DNA of 64,000 nucleotides, taken from the NCBI GenBank assembly GCA_936432065.2, contig OW386288.2:11644706-11708705 (forward strand), read 5' to 3'. The translations under genes were made by a program, and so were the position numbers. The stretch is from Rutpela maculata. Its lineage: Eukaryota; Arthropoda; Insecta; Coleoptera; Cerambycidae. The notes under the pieces were generated by a model. That model did no database searches and had not been told where the DNA came from. It saw nothing but the letters and a program-made list of their open reading frames with translations. Shown in pieces: positions 1 through 9,052 of the stretch; positions within the stretch are counted from its first letter, which is position 1, and every line of letters begins with the position of its first letter.

Positions 1-386
1 CTGACTTTATATAAATTATAAATGCATTATCTTTTAGTTCAAGGTAGTACTTCAATGCAGAAAAAGTTAGGAATAAAAAGATTCACATTTACAAATTTAC
101 CAGCATGTTGAAGTTAGCCAAATTTTGGCTAATTTTTTATTGCTTCCTAAAAATAAACAAAAAGACTCAAACGTCTTGAAAATTTAGCTCAAAATAATTT
201 TTTTCAGTTTATATATATCATATAACTATTGTTTCTAATCATTTAATAGTTAAAAAATTGCATAAAAGAAATCAAAAAAATTGAATATGCAGCTTTTTTT
301 GGATTTTTTTTTAAATTAATCTAGCGTCCTTGTATTTTAATATTTCTGAATGTACCCGGTCTAAAAATAAAGGTAAGACTTCATAT
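1..386. other. AT-rich sequence, nothing recognised
   Basis: There is no open reading frame, repeat end or RNA motif that I can identify. It serves as the left flank of the hAT element, and its last bases run into the 8-bp target duplication at 387-394. Confidence 0.5.
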
Positions 387-640
387 TAATTGATTAGGGA
401 TTGCATTACCGGTTAACCGGTTAATCGGTTAACCGGTAAATAGGCCAAAAAACACATGACGACAATTACCGGTTATTTTAATTTTTTACCGGTTATTTCG
501 GTAAATTTTGAACTTACGATATGTCACGTATTCAACGTTTCTATTTATGTCAGTGACTAGTATTCACTAAATATAAAGTGACTGTCCCAATACTGAGCAC
601 GTTTAACAATAAATAAATAATATTATAAAAAGTAAAACCC

Positions 641-868
641 AAACAGCAAGCCCTAAGAAATACAAGAAAGAGAGACATTAACAATATCTTGCGACAGGAA
701 ATTGAATATTTCACCTCAAATATCCATGGAAAACATTTAGAAGAATGTTATTACCAATTCTTATTAACTTATCGACCTACCAATATCGATAGAGTAAGGG
801 CATTTTCTGTTGGTGGTATTCTATGTACAAAGATCAGACGACTAATAGATACAGCTTTGAAAAACTAG
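641..868 (+). pseudogene. hAT transposase C-terminal fragment (outer copy)
   Basis: This is a frame of about 75 codons ending at TAG 866-868. It shows the hAT dimerisation signature AFSVGGILCTKIRRL near its end; family members have a SERxFS(V/A)xG motif followed by R.RL. The catalytic N-terminal and central parts of a hAT transposase are absent, because only ~245 bp separate this piece from the left terminal repeat. It is a relic that cannot encode an active enzyme. A GCCC..GGGC hairpin follows the stop at 868-884. Confidence 0.75.
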
Positions 869-1536
869 CCCTTTTAACGGGCTATTTTTAAAAAATATTG
901 TATTTTCAGATTAGGTATTCAGTAAATGCCCTATTTGAGTTTATGTTTGTAATTTTTGTTATTTACAGAATAATTATTTATTTAAATTTATTTCATTTAT
1001 GTTTTTTCCTTTGGTTTGCTCATTATAATAATAATAATACATTTATTTTACTCAAAGTAAAAATGGTACAAATTGAACTGTAGAGCTCTTCTTCCATTTG
1101 CCCAAATACAAATAACCTAAATCTAAAATTATAAAAAAATATTAATATATATATAAATCTAAAATTTCAAGAAAAAACTAATAATTATTCTATTTGTTAA
1201 TATTCAGTAATGAATTGTAATAATCTAACAAATGTTATATTTTATAATAATAATAACAATAATAACAACAGCAGCACTCAGACATGCGAGCAGACAAGGG
1301 GAACGGGTTAGGGATTGCAATTTACCGGAAGTTTTAATAACCGGTAAATCGGTAAATAAAAATGTAAATAACCGGTTAACCGGTATTTACCGGTAATTTT
1401 TAGAATGAATGATTAGGGTGGCGAAAATGATGGCAATTGTCTTTTTCCATGTACAAAATTATCTAAATTTAACAAAAAACATTTTTATATACGTATAATT
1501 AATATAATTAGGCTTTGAGAAACATATTTTTTCCAA

Positions 1537-2032
1537 ATTGAAATTCGCTTACAGTCGATTGAAAAAATTATACAGTTTGCGAAAGACATATCTACAGAGT
1601 GTAAATCAAAATTTTGTGATTCACTCGTAGCATCTTTGCTTTGATTATGGTGATGTTGTATATGGAAAGTTATTATCGGCGACAGCAAAAAAGAAAATTC
1701 AAAAACTTCAAAATTCATGTATGCGTTATATTTACAGTATCCCATATAGACAACATATGTCACCACCTCTAAATAAACATAGCATATTAAACATGGAAAA
1801 CCGCAGACGTTTACACATGCTCACACTTATTTAGCGAATAATTCATAGTGACGAACCTCAGTACTTAAGAAATAAGTTAATTTCACGAGATCACTTGCAT
1901 AATATAAGATACATACAAAATGTTTTGGTGCCTCAGCATGAAACTGCGATTTTTTAAAGACCATTTACGTATTTTGCATCTCATCTTTGGAATGAACTTC
2001 CAAATGAATATAAACAATATAAATAAAAAAAA
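1537..2032 (+). pseudogene. LINE reverse transcriptase C-terminal fragment (inner hAT)
   Basis: This is the homologue of the 2782-3355 fragment, inverted with its host element. The plus-strand frames show KFAYSRLKKLYS and QNSCMRYIYSIPY, with several frame breaks. It ends in an A-rich stretch near 2025. It is non-functional. Confidence 0.7.
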
Positions 2033-2206
2033 AATTATTAAACAAGGTTTTTTTTATCAAAAGGAAAAAATATAAATGAAATAAATTGAAATAAATAATT
2101 ATTCTGTAAATAACAAAAATTACAAACATAATAAACTCAAATAGGGCATTTATTGAATACCGAATCTAAAAATATAATATTTTTTAAAAATAGCCCGTTA
2201 AGAGGG

Positions 2207-2437
2207 CTAGTTTTTCAAAGCTGTATCTGTTAGTCGTCTGATATTTGTACATAGAATACCACCAACTGAAAATGCCCTTCCTCTATCGATATTGGTAGGT
2301 CGATAAGTTAATAAGAATTGGTAATAACATTCTTCTAAATGTTTTCCACGGATATTTGAGGCAGTGAAATATTCAATTCTCTGTCGCAAGATATTGTCAA
2401 TGTCTCTCTTACTTGTATTTCTTAGGTCTTGGTGTTC
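2207..2437 (-). pseudogene. hAT transposase C-terminal fragment (inner copy)
   Basis: This is the second copy of the hAT dimerisation tail, on the minus strand, with the motif AFSVGGILCTNIRRL and the ending DTALKN. It differs from the outer copy by a few substitutions. No catalytic region is present. It shares the hAT domain's role in transposase multimerisation, but is too short to act. Confidence 0.75.
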
Positions 2438-2781
2438 GGGTTTTACTTTTTATAATATTATTTATTTATTGTTAAAAGTGCTCAGTATTGGGAGAGTCAC
2501 TCTATATTTAGTGAATACTAGTCACTGACATAAATAGAAACGTTGAATACGTGACATATCGTAAGTTCAGAATTTACCGAAATAACCGGTAAAAAATTAA
2601 AATAACCGGTAATTATCGTCGTGTGTTTTTTGTCCTGTTTACCGGTTAACCGGTTAACCGGTTAACCGGTAATGCAATCCCTAGAACGGGTAGACCCCGC
2701 GAAGCGAAGCAAAAAGGTTAAAAGTAAATAAAATTATATCGCAAAAAGAAAAAGAAATATACGCGCATCCACAACACATCA

Positions 2782-3355
2782 TCAAATCTCCTGCTTCTGA
2801 TCAGCCAAAATGTAATTTTTGACAACTTTAATAAAAATTTTGCTTGATTTATATTGTTTATATTCATTTGGAAGTTCATTCCAAAGATGAGATGCAAAAT
2901 ACGTAAATGATTTTTGAAAAATCGCAGTTTCATGCTGAGGCACCAAAACATTTTGTATGTATCTTGTATTATGCAAGTGATCTCATGAAATTAATTTATT
3001 TCTTAAGTACTGAGGTTCGTCATTATGAATTATTCGCCAAATAAGTGTGAGCACGTGTAAACGTGTACGGTTTTCCATGTTTAATATGTTATGTTTATTT
3101 AGATGTGGTGATATATGTTGTTTATATGGGATACTGTAAATATAACGCATGCATGAATTTTGAAGTTTTTGAATTTTTGCTGTCGCCGATAATAACTTTC
3201 CATATACAACATCACCATAATCAACTAAAGATAATACGAGTGAATCACAAAATTTTGATTTACACTCTCTAGATGTGTTTTTCGCAAAACTGTATAATTT
3301 TTTCAATCGACTGTAAGCAAATTTCAATTTGGAAAAAATATGTTTCTCGAAGCCT
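2782..3355 (-). pseudogene. LINE reverse transcriptase C-terminal fragment (outer hAT)
   Basis: The minus-strand frame (from ~3327) reads like the thumb/connection region after the catalytic core of Jockey/CR1-like LINE reverse transcriptases. It has KIQKLQNSCMRYIYSIPY, then a block with NRTRLHVLTLIWRII and NDEPQYL. There is a frame break near 2980, after which the frame continues as HNTRYIQNVLVPQHE. It is cargo inside the hAT element, so a LINE inserted into an ancestral hAT before the hAT multiplied. The inner copy carries the same cargo. Confidence 0.75.
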
Positions 3356-3561
3356 AATTATATTAATTATACGTATATAAAAATGTTTTTTGTTAAATTT
3401 AGATAATTTTGTACATGGAAAAAGACAATTGCCATTTTCGCCACCCTAATCATTCATTCTAAAAATTACCGGTAAATACCGGTTAACCGGTTATTTACAT
3501 TTTTATTTACCGATTTACCGGTTATTAAAACTTCCGGTAAATTGCAATCCCTATAATTGAT

Positions 3562-3967
3562 CATACCATTTAAAATTATACTATATTTCTCAGGAAAAAA
3601 AATGATATTTTAAAATATATTTTTTTAAAATTTGTAAATAAACTCAGATCAAAACCCATTACTAAAGTGTTTCATTTTGTTACTTTTGACATAATCTCAA
3701 AATTAGTAAAAATATAGTGACTTTTATAATTATTTATGATGTCAAGTTATTAAATCTTTCAGTTGCTTCTTTTTCCATAACATGTCAACAATTGGTAAAG
3801 ATCTACTTAAAAAAATTTGAAAAAAAAAATTTTTACTTACACAATCTACAAATTACAAAACATATAGGGACTTTCATTATTTTTTATGGTTGCAAAATAA
3901 AGTTATTAAATGAATGTATTTCATATCTGATTCTATTTTTATATGTTCACAATTGGCAAATATATAT
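3562..3967. other. AT-rich spacer, nothing recognised
   Basis: The stretch lies between the hAT target duplication and the LINE fragment. It holds A/T runs only; the plus-strand reading frame at 3717-4118 has no recognisable domain. Confidence 0.4.
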
Positions 3968-5340
3968 TCAAAAAAATCGGGAAAAAATAAAATACATACT
4001 ATCAACGCAAGTTTTTGTTTCCCCGTCAGTACCATTAAAAAATGTTAGGCTCTCGGTATTCAATAAACATTTTATTGAAACTGTCTTTATTTTATTTAGA
4101 ATTAGGTTATTATTTTGAGACCAATGTATGATTTCTTGATAAACTCTTTCAGTGATTTCATTTGCTTCAATTAGGTTGTTGCCGGTAACTAAAATATTTG
4201 TATCATCAGCATGACAGATCACATGAACATTTGGTATTTTCTGTAGAGGACTAACCACATCGTTAGTAAATATTATATATAAAAGTGGTTCCAAAATTGC
4301 CCCCTGTACAACTCCTTGTTTAATATTACAAATATTACTTTCAACTCCATCGGCCAATTTTACAATTTGTGTCCTCTTGTCTAAATGGGAGAAAAATATT
4401 TGTAAAGCAGTTCCTCGACTACCATATCGTGCTAGTTTGGCCTTAAGCAGCTGATGGTCTAGCAAATCAAAAGCTCGTGAGAAATCTACGAAAAGACCCA
4501 CAACTGTTGTCTAAGGCTTTAATGATTTTGTGATAAAAATCACACAACGCAGACTCCGTGCGTTTGTTTGTAGTGAAACCATATTGAGCAGGAGACAGTA
4601 ACATATTCTGATGTAAAAAATCTGATAATTGCTCCTTGAGATGAAGTTCTAAAATTTTAGAGAAACTACATAGCAGATTAATGGCTCTATAATTATTATA
4701 GTCGTTCTTGTATACTGGAGAAACTATGGCTCTTTTAAATTTACTGGGAAATATACCTTTCTCTATAGCAAGGTTTATTATATAGCATAATGGACCGCTT
4801 ATCGCATATTTGCATTATTAGAAATATTAACATGAGAGTTTGAAGGCTTTCATTTATCTGTAAGGAATTCAACATCCTTAGTTGAAACTGGAGATAGATA
4901 AACTGATTTCGTAGAGTTAGGCACATTATTTTCTAAGTAGTCAAAATTATGTAAAGCATTTACATATGTACCGACGCGGTAGCTCAATCGGTTAAGGCGT
5001 ATTGAGTGGCGAATATGCTGATCGACTGTCTACCGCGCTCTGGGTTCGACCCCCAGCCCCGGTATTGACAACACCGGTGGGTGTGGATGTATGTCTGCGT
5101 GTTTCCAAATGTGTAACCCCCTTCCGCACAACCTTGGCTTTGGATTTGGGGGTTGTCTACTATCTGTGATGTTTATGTGTTTATGTGGCGCTCGAAGATA
5201 GCAAGGTAAAATTGTCAGCTACATCTTCTATAGGTGTGTCGTTGCCATATTTTACAAAACTAAAATCTTGGGAAACTTGTATTGTTTTTATTATATTCCA
5301 CATAGTTTTGGTTTTGTTATCTAGGTGTTATCTCTAATAG
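3968..5340 (-). pseudogene. Jockey/CR1-like LINE, reverse transcriptase region, broken and split by a SINE
   Basis: Reading the minus strand from ~5340, a linker segment (WNIIKTIQVSQDF, NDTPIEDVADNF) is interrupted by a SINE and resumes with NALHNFDYLENNVP. The palm follows: SGPLCYIINLAIEKGIFP, INLLCSFSKILE, QYGFTTNKRTESAL, then motif A VDFSRAFDLLDH, motif B as GVVQGAILEPLLY (canonical GxPQGSxLGPLL, so mutated), and motif C HADDTNI. Frames change near 4500 and 4800. The 5' endonuclease and 3' end are missing. Confidence 0.88.
4969..5203 (+). mobile_element. tRNA-derived SINE
   Basis: The RNA polymerase III promoter is intact: box A TAGCTCAATCGG (4980-4991) and box B GGTTCGACCCC (5043-5053). 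Box B lies in a perfect T-arm with stem CTGGG/CCCAG. The gap between boxes is longer than in a real tRNA and the acceptor stem does not close well, so this is a SINE head and not a tRNA gene. The ~130-bp body that follows is unrelated to tRNA. It interrupts the minus-strand LINE, whose coding sense resumes on both sides. I could not resolve a clean target duplication. Confidence 0.75.
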
Positions 5341-6199
5341 GTGTGGTATCAGGAAGTTACAATGAAATTTTGTCCAAAGCAATAACTGAACACTTCATTC
5401 GAATACTATTACTCGACGAGCGTTTCGTCATCATGATAGCACGTTTTAATCAACTTCAGATGATGCATCTGAAGTTGATTAAAACGTGCTATCATGCATA
5501 AAAGGAAATTAACTTTTCGCTTTAACAATCTAGAACAATGTCTGTGCAAGTCAGTGAAATCTATTTTTATCTCTGTTGGAGTATTATTAGCGAAACGAAA
5601 TATTGTACATACTAGAGATGAATAGATTTACAAATTTCAGTACAATGTGTAAAATGTGTCATAAACATGACAATAACTGGTTTTGGATTCAAGTAAACGA
5701 AACGAACAAAATCAAATAAATTCAAAGCAATTGCAGTTAATCAGATAATCCTTCACGATCTCGTATTGTAATGCTTTGTTCCTCTTGTATTTATGATCAC
5801 GCGTCGACCACATTATTAAGCGAGATATCAATCTCTTTACGTGTTTATACACCTATTATCAACACATGCTACACTATGTAATATAAGGCAGGGATTTTTT
5901 GCACTCTGCTGCTCCTTTGCACGTTTGAACACTTGTACCATTATTCGCCGTTTTTATTTTAATTATATTTTATGCTTCTAATTCTTTGTCGTAGTGCCCA
6001 TGTCGATAAAACTGAAGTATTTAGGTCTAATTTTTGCCTTGTCAACTTGTTTCCTTATATTACTTGAAACGTAGACAGACAATATTATCACCAATTGAAG
6101 AAATATGTACGGAAACTTCTAACAATGTGTGAAACAAATTACAGTCACAAAACCACAAGCATACTAAAGCGGTTATTGGTAAATGGTTATTGGGGTGCA
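5341..6199. other. No gene recognised
   Basis: AT-rich sequence without coding signal. Apart from the palindrome at 5432-5496 I see no structured feature. Confidence 0.4.
5432..5496. repeat. Perfect palindrome, 31-bp arms, 3-nt loop
   Basis: The arms 5432-5462 and 5466-5496 are exact reverse complements, separated by ATG. The left arm contains GCACGTTTTAATCAAC. No transposon ends or target duplications were seen. It resembles the larger palindrome at 44262-44416. Confidence 0.95.
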
Positions 6200-6640
6200 C
6201 AGTGGGGCCAGAAATCGAAAAACCTGGCCAAAATTCTGAACATGGTTAAATCGCCTAAAAATATTTAAAAAAATTAAAAGTGGTGGGGGGGGGGGGTGTT
6301 GTTTGCAAAAATTGAAAACACGTGATAAAAAAATGAAAATGGACAAATCGACTAAAAACAGTGCATTAAACATGGAAAAAATATTAAAAACAAAAAATTT
6401 TATTGGGAGGGATGTTTATGAGGGTGGAAAATGCGAAAAACGTGGCAAAATAATTTAAGAATGGGCCAGTTTTCTGAAAATGAGTATATTTAGCATGGAA
6501 ACATTTTTAAATATAAATAAAGGTAATGTAGGATAGTTTACGGGGATGTAAAAAATAAAATAAGTGTTAAAAAAAATTAAAATAGACAAGTCGCCTAGAA
6601 AATAGTATATTGAACATGTAAAACACATATTGCATTACAT
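6200..6640. repeat. Degenerate tandem repeat, ~120-bp period
   Basis: The block begins ~6338, ~6461 and ~6581 share the pattern AATGGaCaAaTCgaCTaaAA followed 25-30 bp later by CATGGAAA. An earlier, more diverged unit starts near 6216. A run of 12 G at 6285-6296 sits inside the first unit. The W repeat begins directly after it. Confidence 0.55.
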
Positions 6641-6645
6641 GTCTT

Positions 6646-7133
6646 TATGGTGCGGGAGCTAAGTGGCTTTTTCGGACACTCATCGTTACAAGCATTTTCT
6701 ATGCGCTGATTAATTCTATCGAAGTTAAATAACGACAAAATAGACTTCTGGCATATGTCAGCCCGTCGAGTTGGCCACGGTTCAAGATATAAAAATCAGT
6801 GAAATTATATCATCGTTACAAAGCCAATTTTTTTTGTGTGTACACATTTTATGTTTAGAATGAATAAAATAAGATCGCCAGAAAGTGTGGGCCATCAGGG
6901 GCGCAACCAGAAAGGTCAAAGAGGTAAAAAAACGGAGTTATATAACATCATCGTTACAAACTTTTTTAAGGTTGAGCGTGTTTATTTAAATGTTTTGAAC
7001 ACAGAAAAAAATTCCCAGAAAGAAACTCCCGTCAGTAAGGCTAGCCAGAAAGAAAATGTTTAGGATTTTTGAAAAAAATTGGATTTTTTTTCGCATATTT
7101 CATCTCAGAACTCTAAACTCATCGTTACAAGTT
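6646..7133 (+). repeat. Repeat family W, copy 1
   Basis: It starts TATGGTGCGGGAGCTAAG and is nearly identical to 42583-43060. Within it, the 12-mer TCATCGTTACAA occurs four times (6680, 6810, 6948, 7119). Apparent reading frames inside have no recognised domain and are not credible genes. It abuts the mariner pseudogene. Confidence 0.8.
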
Positions 7134-7169
7134 CTGGCTCCTTTTTTAAAAAAATGCAAAGAATTCTGA

Positions 7170-7917
7170 CAAATAATAACTAGTAAACTAGTAAGATTAC
7201 ATAAGCTTGAAGAAGGGGATGACGCCTTTCGTTTAGAATTTTGTTTGTTAATAGGGCAACAAATTATGTTAGATAGATTTTTCTACAGAAGGATTTTATT
7301 TTCCGACGAGGCAACATTTACTACGAATGGAGTTGTTAGTTACCAAAATTGTGAGCACTGGTCGGAAGAAAATCCAAATTTCCGTATTATTACTAAAGGT
7401 CAACGATATAAAAAAGTAAATGTTTGGTGTGCGATACGTTATAACAAAATTATTGGACCATATTTTTTCGACGCAACCGTAAATCAGAACACAATAGAGA
7501 TGTTGGAAAACTTTTTAATGCCTGCTCTGGATGATATAAATGTACAGGACAGAAGAAAACTGTATTATCAACATGATGGTTGTCCTGCACACAGTGCAAT
7601 TAGTATAAGAAACTGGTTAGATCAGCATTTCCACAATAAATGGATAGGACAGTTTGGTCCTATAAGATGTCCTGCACGCTCCCCAGACATAATCCCTCTT
7701 GATTTCTTTTTATGGGGATACCTGAAGCAATAAGTTTATGCCCATGATTTAAAAGATAATTGAAACCTTTTAAAGGAGAAAATATCAGAAGCAATAGCCG
7801 ACATAAACGAGGATACAATTCATTTAGTTTATGAAAAATTTAGAAAAAATATTGAAAAATGTGTAGCAGTAGGAGGACAACACAGAATAGTTTTGTTATC
7901 ATTTTATTCAATAAATT
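7170..7917 (+). pseudogene. mariner-like transposase (DD41D), 5'-truncated
   Basis: This is an IS630/Tc1/mariner DDE transposase that would cut and paste DNA at TA sites. Visible in order: EGDDAFRLEFC, first acid FSDEATFTTNG, second acid YQHDGCPAH, third acid SPDIIPLDFFLWGYLK. I count 41 residues between the second and third aspartates, the DD41D spacing. The helix-turn-helix N-terminus is missing. Stops occur at 7731-7733 and near 7760, but the C-terminal coding sense continues (EKISEAIADINEDTI, CVAVGGQH) to ~7917. A right terminal-repeat remnant CCACCCTG/TA lies at 8118-8127. The left end is lost against repeat W. Confidence 0.9.
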
Positions 7918-8127
7918 AAGTATGTGCTTTCGTTAAATCCATAAAATTATTTTAATCATAATTTTCGCAAGAATATCAACTTTGAGATACAACGTTCAAA
8001 TTTCATATCTGGACTACTATTAACATTAGAAACAACTTCTTTCAGTAACTTTTTATATTCTCCTCAAAAAACTAATACTCTACTCTTGGCACAAATTCAA
8101 GTTTCCTTATTTGATAACCACCCTGTA

Positions 8128-9052
8128 TGTTATTTTGAAAGTCTGAGTATGGCTAATGATTTTTCACGATCAGCAAAACTTTTTATGAAGAATGACTTTT
8201 TCTCTTAAAATGCGAAATAAGGAAAATTACAAGTATAGTTAGGTACATCTGGGGACACACTGTATACAGAGCTGTAGGACCTCAGTGTTGTTTTTCAATT
8301 AACTATAGCCTGTCGATTAATTAGAAACATAGTTTTTGCCAGCAAAATATCAGTAAACGTCAACGTTGTGCATGGCACACCTGCACGTAGCACTGGCTTT
8401 ATGAAAAACCCCTTCGTTTATTACTTGATCAGAGGCGCGGCAAATTATAAAAGAAAACCTTTTTTATCTCGGCTTGCTATGGCCAGAGAGCGTGTGGCGC
8501 AACGCTGCGTGGCTGTTGTGCAGCTTCTTGGTTGGAAATCAAAGCGGCCTGCGCCGAGATTGTGATTGCAGTGTACGTGAAGCATTGTAGGCAAAGTGCA
8601 CACAGTCATCTTCAAACAAAGCGGCCAGCTGAGGCCACTAACGAGCAACACAGGCCAAAAAGCTTATACTTCAAAGAAGGTTTTATTAAAAACGTTCACA
8701 AAGTAAGAATTTTTCGTATCAAATAATACACGAATATTACGAAGAAAGGAACTTAAATATGCAATTTTTATAATAAAGTGATTAAGTTTTCTTTATCGGT
8801 AATATTGTTTTTTTTTTTACTTTGTTAAGAGAATTACTGTTTTCCTCTCTAAAAACGGAGCAGGCAGTGCCATCACGAAAAAGTTTATCATCCAATATTA
8901 CCATAAAAAAATTATTACTGAAAAGATATTTTGTAGTGGCAACTTTAAACAAATAATTTTCGGTATTAAAAATAAAAAATTACTTGCAATAAATCGACAG
9001 GTAAACCACGCACCCATAACTACACGTCCCAAATTTGATCAATCGAATTTAG
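8128..9052. other. No gene recognised
   Basis: The 8368-8726 frames overlap on both strands in a slightly GC-richer patch and show no domain. A lone GGGGACACACTGTATA near 8250 looks like the end of a lost TA-flanked element. Confidence 0.35.

Larger units (their letters stand above)
1309..2683. mobile_element. Inner hAT copy, inverted, inserted into the outer hAT
   Basis: The element runs from TAGGGATTGCAA (1309) to TGCAATCCCTA (2683). It has a perfect 8-bp duplication GAACGGGT at 1301-1308 and 2684-2691, taken from the outer element. Positions 2063-2683 are the reverse complement of 395-1015. Positions 1309-2030 are the reverse complement of about 2870-3553. Relative to the outer copy it lacks a central piece, corresponding to outer 1015-1300 and 2692-2870. 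The insertion order is certain: the outer copy came first. Confidence 0.93.
395..3553. mobile_element. Outer hAT transposon, interrupted by an inverted copy of itself
   Basis: The left end reads TAGGGATTGCATTACCGG and the right end reads ATTGCAATCCCTA. They are flanked by a perfect 8-bp duplication TAATTGAT (387-394 and 3554-3561), which is the hAT signature. Both ends are packed with ACCGGTTA motifs, probably transposase binding sites. The original element is 395-1308 plus 2692-3553, about 1.8 kb. Inside it are only the last ~75 codons of a hAT transposase (641-868, plus strand) and, on the other strand, a LINE fragment. It is therefore non-autonomous. The middle is occupied by a second copy in opposite orientation. 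Confidence 0.93.

Noticed and set aside
4971..5060. Functional tRNA gene
   Set aside because: A and B boxes are present but the box spacing is too long, the acceptor stem does not close, and a SINE body follows.
6836..7063. 75-codon frame inside repeat W
   Set aside because: The second W copy shifts and truncates the same frame, so it is not under coding constraint.
8368..8726. Overlapping frames on both strands as a host gene
   Set aside because: No domain, no splice context; mutual shadow frames of a GC-richer patch.
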